Source: Owenia fusiformis
Lineage: Eukaryota; Annelida; Polychaeta; Sabellida; Oweniidae
Assembly (NCBI GenBank): GCA_903813345.2
Contig: CAIIXF020000007.1
Location: forward strand, 8,067,730 to 8,131,729
Direction: 5' to 3'
DNA length: 64,000 nt
Under the pieces are notes generated by a model, which worked only from the letters and a program-made list of their open reading frames with translations, ran no database searches and was not told where the DNA came from. A program made the translations under genes and the position numbers. Every line of letters starts with the position of its first letter. The first letter of the stretch is position 1. Shown piece after piece: positions 34,425 through 47,656 of this stretch.

Positions 34425-35985
34425 CTTAGTTTCAGTGCTCAAAAGGTGAAAACGTACGTAGGAATATAGGCAGAAACAATTTGCAGATCAACGAAAACAA
34501 GATTGTGTTTAAAGAAAGTGAACTAAATGGAACCATTATTTTTAATCCTGTTGAATGCAAAATATAGTCAGACAGAGATATTATTTTCAATTAAACAGAT
34601 AAAATCAATATATCATGATACTGTAATGACCTTTCCAAAAGCCGATTCATAAGTGGAAAATTCGTTGTTAACTTCAAAAGTGTCAATATCTAATATTTTT
34701 CATTATCATGGACCTCTGTTAAACCACTCAATGATAGGTAAATGGTAATGTTGACAGGTCCTCAACGGGTGAAAACGTATGTAGGAATATATGTTTTATC
34801 ATTTAAACATATCATTAACAATTGGCGGATCAACGAAAAACAAGATGATGTTAAAAGAAAATGAACTAAATGGAACCATTATTTTTTATCATTTTGAATG
34901 CAAAATATAGTCAAACAGACGATCTTAGTTTCAATTAAACAGATAAAATACTAATATTAATAACCTTTCCAAAAAACTTCAAAAATATCAAAATCTAATA
35001 TTTTTTATATTTTTTGTGAACCCCTATTAAACCCCACAATAATTAATAAATAAGTTTATTGGTCTCTTGAACATCTAATGTACATCGAGATAAAATCAAT
35101 ATGTTATACTAGTAAACTTTCCAAAAGCCAATTAAATACTAGATAATCTGTTGTAAACTTCAAAACTATCAAAATCTAATATTTTTGTTGACCCCTCCCT
35201 CTTAACCCCTTAATTATAAGTAAACGGTAAAGTTCTCAACAGGTGAAAATGTATGTGATAATATATGTTTTATCATTTACACATATCATTTAACAATTGG
35301 CGGATCAACAAAAACAAGATGATGTTTTAAAAGAAAGTGAACAAAATGGAACAATTATTTCTAATCGTTTTTAATGCAAAATATAATCAGACAGACGATC
35401 TTATTTTCAATTAAACAGATAAAATCAATAGGTCGTGCTAATAACCTTCTCAAAAACCGATTCATGAGTAGATAATCCTTTGTAAACTTCAAAAATACCA
35501 GAATCTAATATTTCTATTTTTGTGGACCCCTGTCAAACCCCTCAATAATAAGTAAATGGTAATGTTGACAAGTGCTCAACATGTGAAAACGTATATAGGA
35601 ATATATGTTTTATCATTTAAACATATAAAAACAATTGGCGGATCAACAAAAACAAGATGATGTTAAAAGAAAGTGAACTAAATGGAACAATTAATTTTAA
35701 TCATTTTAAATGCAAAATATAGTCAGACAGGTGATCTTATTTTCAATTAAACAGATAAAATCAATATGTCATGCTAATAACCTTCCCAAAAACCGATTCA
35801 TAAGTAGATAATCTGTTGTAAACTTCAAAAATATCAAAATCTAATATTTTTCATTTTTTGTGGACCCCTGTTAAACCCATCAATAATAAGTAAATGGTAA
35901 TGTTGACAAGTGCTCAACAAGTGAAAACGTATGCAGGAATATGTGTTTTATCATTTAAACTCATCAAAACGATCGGAGGATGAAC
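34425..35985. repeat. Tandem satellite-like array, unit about 320-345 bp
   Basis: Units begin near 34435, 34757, 35232, 35573 and 35913 with GTGAAAACGTATGTAGGAAT, and share AATTGGCGGATCAACAAAAA, 'GAACTAAATGGAAC' and 'TTTCAATTAAACAGATAAAA'. The unit starting at 34757 is followed by an extra partial unit (about 35060-35230) lacking its first half. The last unit is cut off at about 35985. Confidence 0.85.
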
Positions 35986-36822
35986 AGGAGGAAACAGCTT
36001 AATTAAGGCTTATCTGAGAAATTCCATTATCACTATAAATACTAAACAGAACTTGTGCAAGATGTATTGGCGAATTCAGAAGCTAACAAGGGAGTGGCCC
36101 GCATTTCAAGACAGAAAAAAGTCCGTGTTTGCGCGTAAAAAAAGGTTGGATCCCTAAAACGAAGGATTGGGCCCAAATTTCGAAACTCGGAGGTCCATTT
36201 TTGATAATTTGACCTAGAATTAAAAAAGACCTAAAGGTCCACGAAACAAGGCTCAAAAATACCTTTGGCCCCAAAACAAATAATTTTCTGGGCCCATCCT
36301 AAAGGGGGGGGGGGGGGGCTGGATCCGCCAGTGAGATGGATTATCCGGTCTCAAATATATTACGATTACCTCAAACGTATCGGGCTGAATTAGATTTGAG
36401 AATTTAATTGTACAATAATGGTAACACCTTTGAAAAGGATTATTAAGAAGGATGCACTTACGATGATATATTGAACAATTATAGCAAGCTCGCATAATTT
36501 AGCCACAAAGGAACAAATCATAAGAAATCATATTAGATACATCTTGAATGCGTTTTAGTAATATTTTTGTTGTTTGAGTACCAGTTTGGTATTTCTTTCC
36601 GTTTTTTAAAATTGTTCTCCAACATAATAACATTCTTCAATATAATAAAAAAAGTAAATAAAATGAATAGAATTTCACATGGTTTTGTAGATTCAGAATG
36701 CCTTCTGAATGTTTGATGTGCGGCTTCTGGGGATTTGATTCCTTTGCAGTTGTACTGTCAAATCTTTTCATCTTGTTTTATTTTTCATCTTTACATTTAC
36801 GCTTACATGTTTTGTCGTCCAT
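35986..36822. other. Gene-free stretch after the satellite array
   Basis: Contains a poly-G run at about 36305-36318 and minus-strand open frames at 36083-36495 with no recognisable domain. Confidence 0.5.
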
Positions 36823-37562
36823 GCACTGGGGATCAACTGGAAACGAAGACATGATGTCTTCGGTTCAGCATGGCCGGATTTCAGTTAGAAAAAGTTGGTA
36901 AGAATCTTTGCTTTCTTGTTTTTGTCACCTTCATCCATCAAATTTGAGCTTAACATTTGGCCAGTATGTAGTGCGTATATTCGGTTTTGTAATATGATTA
37001 CATCTAAGAAATAGATAAAGTAATTATTTTACAAATCACTTCTCGTTTAGAAAACGAAGACAGTTTTCAGTTTTGCAGCAATGATACGAAGATATGTTTT
37101 ATTTGCAACGAAGACATTTATTTTTACAAGTGCATATTTCAATATAGTAATATCACTATGGAGAGTCATATTTGCATTTGAAAGCACATTTTATAGATGT
37201 CTTTTAGTTAATGAATTATTTCTATGACTCTACGTTACATCTTTACTTGGTAGCCCTTGGTACATTCAAGTATCATTGGAATGTGTAGTCTTCATCTCAT
37301 GATCCAGAAATCTGTGTACTGTCTTTGTTTCCTCAGCGAGGTACTAGTAATTGTTTTATAATCATCCAAACAATTACTACATGTAGCATAATTCTTAGGT
37401 ATAACCATATTTCGAAACCGGAACCGGAACCTGCGTACTACATACGGGCATTGAACTTTGAAGCATAAAGGTGATATAATCAAGAAAACAAATTATTGAC
37501 AGGAAATCCGGCCATGCTGAAACGAAGACATCGTGTCTTCGTTTTCAGTTGATACCCAGTGC
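36823..37562. mobile_element. TIR element with self-complementary termini
   Basis: The left end GCACTGGGGATCAACTGGAA (from 36823) pairs with the right end ending TTGATACCCAGTGC at 37562. Each arm of about 60 bp itself holds a palindrome, CGAAGACATGATGTCTTCG on the left and CGAAGACATCGTGTCTTCG on the right. The interior has no transposase frame. The open frame 36698-36901 overlaps the left arm and is not a gene. Confidence 0.65.
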
Positions 37563-40500
37563 CCTGGTAACCTGGTAACCTTGGTACCGACAGTCAACCT
37601 CGTTTATGTGTTTCTATGATAGAAATAAGGTTCTTCCCATCTTGTTGCAATTATGGCTTCATTGATATTTATTGTAGCACTCAAACCAAACTGATAATTG
37701 CATTACGTATCCTTAGAAACAAAAACAAATGTATACAAGTTACTTTCTTGCAGTATATGCAATTGCTTGACGTATGCCATTAGTTATAATAAACTAATAT
37801 GGTAATATTTTGCAATTGGTTATTTGCAAGATCTACAGAAAGACGGCTTAGCGGGACCAACTTACTTCAAATATTCACATCACTTTCCCGCAGCTGTTTA
37901 TACACAGAGTTTCTCATTTTACATTTCCACTGGGAAATAGGGCTTGGTTTGGAAATGCAAGATCATCCAAGAATAAATTGTCTGCGTTGACGTAACAGTA
38001 GTGGTAACATCTGGATGTTTGCGTGAATTGGGAATACCAGATCACACTTGGAAAAAGTAATTTGGGATATTTATGCCTATAATTCGAACTTATAATGATT
38101 TACTAGTAATTCCGTGTATGGATTAAAGTCATAAATTCAGAGCGTAAGTTCATTCTCTTTGGAGACAATTATATTGGTCTCACAAGACAGGTCCCAATTG
38201 TATATAGCATCAATTCATGTTCATTTTGAGATTATTTGTGTCATTTTCATCGTTCTTTATGGCTAGTTCTAAAGGATAACGAATCGCTTAAACAAGATCT
38301 GAATTTAACTTAAGGCATTTGACCACATTGCCTTATTGTATGCTGACTTTTACTTGAATATAAGTAAACATAAAGATGTGAAGAAAGTAAATTGAAATAC
38401 AATGGATTAGATGCAAGTAGAAATAATCTTGATTTACGGCATTATAAATTCAAAATTCAGTCAGCGATATCATATTTGAAACTAGGCTACATGTAAGATT
38501 ATATCCAGAAATGTGGTTTAAAAGTATTCCATGGATCAAGATGCGCAGATCTCATAAATATATTATATAATTATAAAATCACAAAAGTGAAATATTTTTT
38601 CTTGAATTGACAAGTAATATTTTCTTTAACTGGACATATTCTAATTTGTGTAACTATAAGATACATAAGGGTAATTAATATCTGAACCACTAAAACTGAT
38701 GAATATTCAAGTTTATGGGAACTTTCTACTATATCTGCCATGCTATCTGCCCCGAATTAGCCACCCGGTGGTCAAACAGTAACCACCTACTCGCATCTGG
38801 GTTATTGATTTCATAAACCAAATCAATCAAACAACTAGGGTTCAATTACTGCAGTCCCTTCCACACTTTTAGCAACCGGAAGTCCGAACACCCCACGTGA
38901 CAAAGTCTGTCATGGCGATTTCAACAAATTCGTCAAAATCCGACAAATTATAAATCAGTCCAATATACCAATACGCGATAACGTTTAATTTCGTTCAGTT
39001 TAGCAACCTCTCGTTTGAAGAGCTCTCATGTATGGTACAACTTCATCTACATCCGGGTTCTTTCCCATTGGATTACACAGGGGTGCTATTTTCAATGCCG
39101 CATTGAAGCTCTATTAAACATTTATGTAGAGTTTCATTTGCACAAACGATAGGTATGTATGTAATTAAGATATATGACAAAGCAATTTGAGCTATAATCC
39201 CCAAATCCGAAGTAATGTGTAGTTAAAAATGCCGTCCAATTCCAGTGACGTCACTGATATCCCAGAAATTGCTCAGACACCCCGGGCTCAGACACCATCG
39301 AATATCGAAAAATATAAATAATGTTACTTTGAATCTCCGATTATCTTTCTGATTATTGAATAGATTGGATTATATAACTATGCTTGAGGGCTGATGGAAG
39401 ATCAGAAGCTGAGAAACGTTAAGAGTAATCGACTCGTTCGGCGGGCCAATGAAAATTTGTCCCTTCCAAAGCGATGCATCATGGGAGATATTTATGTAAA
39501 TTACCACCTGAACTCTTATCGCGAATAGGAGTATTAAGATTAAATCATAATTAGGCTTTCACACGCTATCAAATGGTAACTTTTGGTGACTTAATTTTAT
39601 TGAGATGATGGATGTATCGGGTAAAGCTTTTTTCCCGGTTGTTAACGATAACGTATATATCGCTGTCCCAATACTGGGGCTAAAATAAGACTACATTACT
39701 ACTCAGTGTGTCTAGTTTTTCTTATGATTGAAAATAAAATACTTTACATGAATCGCATCTAACGAACAAACAAAATTATTCAAGCCAGTGAAATAAAAAT
39801 GTCAGGTTTAGGTGCCGACCCCAAAAGTGCAAGGACAGGGCGAGGGGCAGAACTAACGTTTCACTGGATTAGTGTCCCCATTGTATTTAGCAGGAGACAT
39901 TCAGGCCGGTCTACCACATCAGTGTGATGGGACTAGCAGCATAATCTCCTTAGGATTATTGATTGTTCGTTATTGCTCTTAATAGCCCTGATTGAGAACA
40001 AACTGACATCGAAAATAGTTTCGAACTAGGTCACTGAAAAAACAAAATGGAGAAATTAAATTTTAATATACGAATTTCTCCTGACGTAAATGCACGTGTC
40101 GAAGAATTAAACTCTAATTATAAGGCCATATAAAGATGTCAACCTATTAATGGCGCTGACGGCCGTCATCCCTGCAACCATATTTCGTCCCATTATTTCC
40201 ACATTGTTACTTGTAGTTATAACTCATTTTTGCAGGTTTTGAGTTAAGTAGACTTTCTTTCTCGATTTTTATATGTATATGCATCAAAATATTACAGAAT
40301 AATTTGAAGTATGTAACTAATAAGTAGCTAGGAATAAAACGGTAGATCCTATACACATCTATCATATATATCACACTTTTCTGGCTAAAAATAAAAAAAA
40401 TCGCCCCCTATGATACTTTGACCTACCTTTGACCCCATTTGACCTACTTTATTTTAGATTTTATTATACCTTCCTCGGGAGTTTTGAATGACCTATAATA

Positions 40501-41742
40501 TGCTACCTTAGTTTATATCTCTTCAACTTTGGAAAAGCCAGAGGGGAGGGGGTCATCCGTCCATAGTGTGAGAAAATGAATGAAAAATACATTGTACTTG
40601 CTCTGCAAGGGATACGTATACACAAGATAACTCATACGAAAAACAAGTTTTTAAAAAGTACTACTCAAAAGTTCCCAAATCTTAAACCTCTGATTTCTCA
40701 ATATCAGCTAAAATGCAATTGTAACAATGTGGAAATAATGAGACGATGTGTTTGTAGCACCCGCGATCCTACATATGAGTAATGGCGGCGACGACGTCAT
40801 TTGCAACTCAAGAAAGGCCGGTAACATCGGGTAACATGTGTTGTTACAATTTTATGATATTTTTCGCTATTTCTATGATTCTGCTGATAAAAATACTGCG
40901 TTTTGATGTAAATTTGCCTAGTCAAATTTTATGTCCTGGCTACACCCTTTGATTGTTGTGTAGGTTATGCATTGACGCAATCACAGTAATTGATAAAATG
41001 GGATAAAACCAACGTTCTGCGCAATTTTATTACGCCTTTGCCTACTTAGTCTTTACTGCTACAAGTATTCTCTCTCACAAACTCCCAAATGATATTGCAA
41101 ATGAGGTATTACTTCTTCAAGAACATCAAATTATATGTTACGTCACATTTGCGATATTGTACACATTCTGGAGCCTGATATTCATCAGTCATTTCAAAAT
41201 CAAGACAGCTCATTAGTTCTATAATTTAGATTGTAAAGATGTTCAGAGCGCTTCAGAAAAACAGAACTATACGGATATGAACAGCTTAAACTGTCTGTGT
41301 TAAATATCCAGACGTAACAGAATTATGGAAACTATGATAACATAATCCACTTTGAAGTTGAAAGCCTAGATGTAAGTAAATGTAAGTCCATTGTAAACCC
41401 GAGATGTAACAATTAAAGAAGTCTTTTTGAAAGCTTAGACGATACTAAGACATATAAGTCAGTTTGAAACCCTTCAACTTCATGATCTGATTATAAGAGC
41501 TATTGATCTGATTATGGTTAAGAATCCCATTGACATTGCCGATCATGGCACTCGATCAAAGACGGTCGAGATCACATAATAGGTCAAGTGGACCTGCTTA
41601 TTTAATAATATGGTTATTGGGAATTACTGTATCCTAGAAACTCCATGACATTGTCTTACTTCATAAAGTTATGGAAGATATTAATGTGAGATGTGCAGGT
41701 CAATTATTCAAAAAGCAAACTCCGATGCAGTGTCTCGGAATA
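37563..41742. other. Gene-free stretch of about 4.2 kb
   Basis: I found no exon with a recognisable domain, no tRNA or rRNA and no strong repeat. A block at 39815-39990 is GC-richer than its surroundings (CCGACCCCAAAAGTGCAAGG onward) and could be an old non-coding RNA, UTR or repeat, but I could not match it. Short open frames (37799-37990, 40576-40782) are unsupported. Confidence 0.45.
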
Positions 41743-42067
41743 TACACTCCCCTCCATAAGTTTGACAACCTTAGCTCCCACATTGAACTACGTGTTAAAG
41801 CCTCTTTACGTTTGAATTTTCATTTACTTAACCTGCGATGAAATAACTTATAATATTGGTGGAAACGTAATTTGACTTGATTTCCAATACCTCTAAATTT
41901 TCCCAATTTTTTTCCTCAATTACAATAGGTCGTAAATTGATGATACTATGTAAACCAATGGGAAATGGTGGGTTCGGGGCAAATAAGAAATCAGGGTATC
42001 TATTCAGCAAAAGATTCAGCAAAAAATATTGTCATATAGTAAATTAAATTGAATAACTTTTTTTATA

Positions 42068-42480
42068 CCACTCTAAGTCCAATTACAGTTGTATAACATG
42101 GGTCTATAACAACGATATACAGTGGAGAGTGGTATATCGTCATCGTATACAACTCCTCCGTATACACTCCAGCGTATACCACTGTAGAAGTGCATTCTGG
42201 GAACTAATGAATAAAAAAATCATGAAAATTTTCATAATTTCCTAGAATCAAGTGACGTCATAAATGGTTCGAGATCAATTGTTATGATTGTGTTCGAATC
42301 AACTGTAATTGAACTTAGAATGGCATAATAAGATTATATAATGGTTCATTCTGTATATCGAGCATTTTATACTCTCGTGAGAATATAATATATTCACTCG
42401 TTCGCTACGCTCACTTGTGAATATATCATATACTCACTCGAGTATAAAAACGATATACAGAAAGAACCATTATATAACCT
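42068..42480. mobile_element. Palindrome-rich element inside the preceding one
   Basis: The block CTAAGTCCAATTACAGTTG at about 42073 faces its near reverse complement CAACTGTAATTGAACTTAG at about 42299. From about 42340 to 42478 a second palindrome has arms of about 60 bp (ATAATGGTTCATTCTGTATA) around CACTCGTTCGCTACGCTCAC. A further hairpin with GTATACCACTGTA lies in the first interval. Confidence 0.6.
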
Positions 42481-42774
42481 CATAGTACACTAAGTTTTTA
42501 GTTTACTTGATCATGATGAATACTAAAGGTACAGAGCACGGACCTCTGCCAGAAAAGCTCCTCTGTGTCTAGGCTCAATAAATATACTCAAGGACAAGAC
42601 ACGAGATCTTCGGAAAATTTATTTTTCCTTGATTTTGGAGTCAGTTTATCAATAAATATCACATGCCATACCTCAAACGATGCGTACTGTTGTTAGCTTC
42701 AACTCCAATCACTAAAGCCAAACATCCAAGAAAGCGGTCTGTTGATAAAAGCATAAAATAAGCGAGCGTATATT

Positions 42775-43042
42775 TAATGGAGCACTTCGGCTATCTCCGT
42801 TGTTCAAATGATTATTCCCGAAGTCAAATGCCTTTTCTGAGAATGTGACGCCACTCCGGATGACGTCACATCAGAGATTACCGAGAAGTCCCATGACGTT
42901 TCTTTAAACTCCCGTAGAAACAATAATGACGGTTTATAAGCCTACGCGATTCTTTACTTTCATTGGCTGTTTGTTGCGATGTGACGTAATTTGAGAGACG
43001 AACAACATCGGACACTGCCGGAAATTACCGAAGTGCTCCATT
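42775..43042. mobile_element. MITE of about 268 bp with TAATGGAGCACTTCGG ends
   Basis: TAATGGAGCACTTCGGCTAT on the left and CCGAAGTGCTCCATTA on the right are inverted partners, starting and ending with TA. Several GTGACG words inside. No coding capacity. Confidence 0.8.
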
Positions 43043-43625
43043 ATCTTTACGCTCTGAAAATTTGAAATAAATGTCCCGGGAAAAGTCGAATTACAGCGTC
43101 AATAATGGATATCATGCAACCATTCAAACTAATACATAAAGAAGAGATTACAGGGTAAATATTGATCAATCAATGTCTGACAGATGGAAAAAATAAGGTC
43201 AGTACGAGGGTCATATTTTTGGGTGGTCATTTTTTGATGTGCCATTTTTGGCTAGTGTCTCATCTTCCCATTTATCCTTTGAGCCTACTACCATATCATT
43301 TTTTGTTAAATAAAGTTAGCAAATTCAATTGCCTACCTAACTCCTATTTTTGCAAGGACTCGGATGGAGTCATTGGTTAACATGGGAATGTCGATTTTCG
43401 AAAATTCATCAAATGTATCATCAATTTTCGACCTATAGTAATTGAGGAAAAAGGAAAAAAATTGTGAAAATATGGAGGTATGGGAAATAAAGTCAAATTA
43501 CGTTTCCATCAATAGTATAAGTATTTTCCTCGGAGGTTAAGTAAATAAAAATTCAAAGGTAAAGAAGCTTTAACACGTAGTTCAATGGGGGAGCTAAGGT
43601 TGCCAAACTTTTGGAGGGGAGTGTA

Positions 43626-44639
43626 TGTATGTTGAAGACTAGCACTGCATGGGAGTATGTTAAAAAAGGTGACCTTTCAGTTTACCCTTACTATTGTCGC
43701 CAGCCGCCACAAAAACCTTATGCAAGGTCAAGGTCATACAAATATTCGGCCAATCAAACGTAGGTACTGACATTTCGGGATTCGAGTTCAGTATTGCAAG
43801 TACGTGGCTAGCGAGCATTCTGGGAGAGGAACATATCGAAAGATTGCCAAATCTACCATTTCATTATCGATGATATTTCATATCTCATGGGCTTGTAATG
43901 TTCAAAATCATAATATCATCATTTCAACGCCAGAAACCCTCTTTATTTCTATGAAAATATGCATGAGGTCGAAATACATGATGAAAGAAATATGTCCTTG
44001 TTCTATCTTAGACGGGTGGTTTAAACAGCAAAACACAAATTAAAATGTTTTGCTATTGGCATATCCTGAGACTAACATAAAACTCCGAAGGAGCGCAGTG
44101 CACAAGACACCATACTCCTCGATTCATTCTAACTGTTCCGCCTTTCTTTCCATCCCAGGAACGGAAGTCTAGATAGAGCCTTACGTTCTGATGCTGATAT
44201 AAAGGTTATATAATGGAAATGTTAGTATGTTATTGAGTTCCAAGAGTCTCATAGAATATGGATCCAGTAGCTTTCTGCATTTGGTTAAACAATAACTAAA
44301 AGAAACAATCACCCGGGATTTTTAGCCCGTGATCAATGATCTTCATTTCATGAACAATAAACGATTTTGACATGTGTATCTCCAGACTGTCTTCTTTGAA
44401 TTCTATGTACTTTGTAACCGTTGATTATGGGCAAGAAAGCACAGTTTTATAATTATGAGTCTTACATTTTCCATTACTTAGATTAAAGTGTCGTTATAAC
44501 AGGTAGATATGCCTGTTAAGGTCAAAAGCAGATTAAAGTGACTTTGGAGCTCTCTGGGCTATTATTTTCTGCTCGATGACCACCGATAAACCAGTTTTTG
44601 TTTTTTATCGTGTCCTAATAGAATGTCTTATATCTTTTA
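43626..44639. other. Gene-free stretch between elements
   Basis: An 79-codon open frame (43804-44043, plus) has no recognisable domain. Nothing else to report. Confidence 0.45.
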
Positions 44640-45002
44640 CTCAATACTCTAAGAGCGAGGAGGAAAATTCTTAATAAATGGAGTATAGTTGGTTTGGCAG
44701 CATTTTCAGTTAGAAGGAAGTCTTGGATGAAAATTCTACTTAGGTGATAGCTTCACAGAGTGGTACATAATTCTTTTTTTTCAGGGATTAGCCCCCCACC
44801 CCCCAAAAAGACCCCACCCCGGGAAAATAATTTTTTCATTCTCGATATCTTTAGATATCTTGATGTTTGTAAGTTACATACATAGACATTATAAATATGA
44901 ATCATTTGCATTATAAATAATGCCAATCACTCCTACAGAACTTGAATAATAGTACAAAGTATGTACCCCAGGGGGCAAATTCGTGACCCATTTTCTTACT
45001 TT

Positions 45003-45190
45003 TTAGAGCCTCACTTTTGATTCAGACACTGGAGGACATTGGGAAAATTCATGTGAAGTGCTCAGTAGCAGGGCTATAAGCCCTGAAAGGTTCAGACTAA
45101 TTGATTCAGTAGGAACCGAGAAAAAAATTGTTGAATTTTTGAAAATTTTGACATTTTTGAGAGGGGTGATTTTGGCTATGACTATAGCTG
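45003..45190 (+). other. Conserved open frame in the head of the foldback left arm
   Basis: After a splice-acceptor-like tract (TTTCTTACTTTTTAG) an open frame encodes words including HWENSCEVLSSR, SPERFRL and VGTEKKIVEFLK. The mirror head (reverse strand, about 49840-50025) and the third head (about 61390-61545) keep the same frame with many amino-acid changes but no stop within the shared part. It has no good ATG. It could be a captured exon or an old protein remnant; I do not recognise it. Confidence 0.4.
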
Positions 45191-47280
45191 ATGCCTATGG
45201 TTTCTATATCTATCCCTCTTTGATTATAAATATGGTTTTGAAGTATTGAACTAAGATGTAAAAGATAATTAAAATGGGTTCGAAGGAAGTTTTAAATTTT
45301 AAACAAGTTCAAAATTCGAAGAATTGTACAATATCAGGTCTGAATTTACGAATTTTAGGTAAGACCTTGGGTGAGCCTTAGATTTTTTACATCTGTCCCA
45401 CTTTGATGATATTTATAGTTTTGTAGTGTGGAACTTAGATGTACAAAATAATTAAAATGTTTTTAAGAAGGTTTAAGGGTTTTAATAAGTCAAAAATTTG
45501 AAAAATTGTACAATATCAGGTCTGAATTTGCAAATTTCAGGTAAGACCTTGGATTAGCCTTATATTTTTTACATATGTCCCTCTTTGATGATATGTATGG
45601 TTTTGTAGTGTGAAACTAATGAGTAAAAAATAATTTAGATGGATTTGAAGAAGGTTAAAGGATTTTAAATGAGTCCAAAATTTGAAGAATTGTACAATAT
45701 CAGGTCTGAATTTATGAATTTCAGGTATGACCTTGGAGGACCCTTATGTTTTTTACATCTTTCCCTGTTTGATGCTATTCATGGTTTTATAGTGTGGAAC
45801 TAAGATGTAAAATATAATTTAGATGAATTTTAAGAAGGTTGAAGGATTTTAACAAGTTCAAAATTTGAAGAATTGTACAATATCAGGTCTGAATTTAGGA
45901 ATTTCAGGTAAGACCTTGGATGAGCCTTATACTTTTACATCTGTCACTCTTTGGTGATATGTATTGTTTTTTTGTAGTGTGGAACTAAGATGGTAAAAAA
46001 TGATTAAGATGGTTTTGAAGAGTGTTTAAGGATTTTAATGAGTCCAAAATTTGAAGAATTGTATAATATCAGGTTTGAATTTTCAAATTTCTGGTATGAC
46101 CTTGGACGACCCTTTTGTTTTTTACATCTGTCCCTCTTTGATGATATTTATGGTTTTATGGTATGGAACTAAAATGTTCAATATAATTTATATGAATTTT
46201 GAGAAGGTTTATGATTCTAACAAGTTCAAAATTTGAAGAATTGCACAATATCAGGTCTGAATTTACAAATTTTAGGTAAGACCTTCGATGAGCCTTATAT
46301 TTTTTACATCTGTCCCTCTTTGATGATATGTATGGTTTTGTAGTGTGGAACTATGTTGTAAAAAATAATTCAGATGCATTTTAAGGAGGTTTAAAGATTT
46401 TAACAATTTGAAGAATTGTACAATATCAGGTCTGCAATTAATGAATTTCAAGTATAACCTTGGTTGGCCCATATATTTTTTCCACCTATCACTTTTTCAT
46501 GATATATTTGGTTAAGTAGTGTGGACATGTGTTAAACATAATTTAGATGGGTTTTAAAGAAGCTTAACGTTTTAAACAAGTTCAAAATCTTGGCGTATTG
46601 TACAATATCAGATCTGAAATTAAGAATTCAAAGTATAACCTTGCTTGGCCCGTGTATTTTTAACATCTATCCCTTTTTGATGATATGGTTTAGTAGTGTG
46701 GAGCTAATATGTAAAGCATAATTAAGATGGGTTTTAAATAAGTTTAAGGTTTTAAACAAGTTCAAATTTTGATGAATTGTACAATATCAGAGCTGATATT
46801 AATGAATTTTAGGTATTACCTTCTTGGACGAGCCTTGTTTTTTACATCTATCCTTTTTGATGACATATATGGTTTAGTAGTGTTGAACTAAGATGTTAAA
46901 CATAATTTAGAAAGTTTTAAAGAAGTTTAAGGTTTTAAACAAGTTAAAAATTTGAAGAATTGTACAATAACAGGTCTGGAATTTATTAATTTTAGGTATA
47001 ACTGTGGATGGCCCTTATTCCTTTTTTACATCTATCCCTCTATGATGATATAATATATGGCTAGTAATATAAAGTAGTGTGGAACTAAGAGGTAAAACAT
47101 AATTTAGATGGGTTTTAAGGAGGTTTATGGTTTTAAACCTGTTCAAAACTTGATAAACTGTACAATATCATATCTGACATTAATGAATTTCAGGTATATA
47201 TCTCTATGATTCATATATGGTTTAGTTGTATGATACTAAGATGTAAAACATAATTTAGATGGGTTTTAAGGAAGTTTAAA

Positions 47281-47656
47281 GGCAGAATCAGATCTATGGG
47301 ATGACAAAATTACAAGCAACATGTACAATTCACCTACCAATCTATTCCTTATAATCTTAAATACAATATCTCTAAAAAGATTCACGATGTGTTAAAAATT
47401 GATGAAGTTATAATGGATTTGAAGTGCAAAAATGGGTGAAAAATGTTTAAATTCTCCCAAAATAATAAGAATGGTAACCATTTTTATGGAAAAATAATAC
47501 ATTATTGTAGAAATCTTTAGTTTTCCTGAAATAAAGTGTGCACTTTGGGGATTATTAGCAAATAGACATGAAAAGGAATGACATAAGCCAGAAATATTCA
47601 AAAATTTAAACATTTTTTGTTAGGCTGCTTGCTAGATCTGATTCTCTCTTTAAGGT
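47281..47656. mobile_element. Small TIR insertion within the foldback left arm
   Basis: The 185 bp periodicity is broken here by about 375 bp of unrelated sequence bounded by CAGAATCAGATCTA and TAGATCTGATTCT. The repeat pattern resumes at about 47660. Confidence 0.6.

Larger units (their letters stand above)
41743..43625. mobile_element. TIR element with TACACTCCCCTCCATAAG ends (copy 2), enlarged by insertions
   Basis: The ends match those of the element at 26440-27212 (left TACACTCCCCTCCATAAGTT; right closing GGAGGGGAGTGTA at 43625). The flanking inner 250-300 bp on both sides also align with that copy, including AGCAAAAGATTCAGCAAAAA and GCCTACCTAACTCC. Copy 1 is 0.77 kb and this one 1.88 kb; the extra 1.1 kb holds the palindromic element and MITE listed separately. 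Confidence 0.75.

Noticed and set aside
38020-38050. GGGAATACCAGATCAC resembling part of 5S rRNA
   Set aside because: The similarity is limited to a short word; the A box, C box and remaining 5S sequence are absent.
42280-42310. GTTCGAATC word resembling a tRNA B box
   Set aside because: No A box or cloverleaf can be drawn around it; it lies inside an inverted-repeat element.
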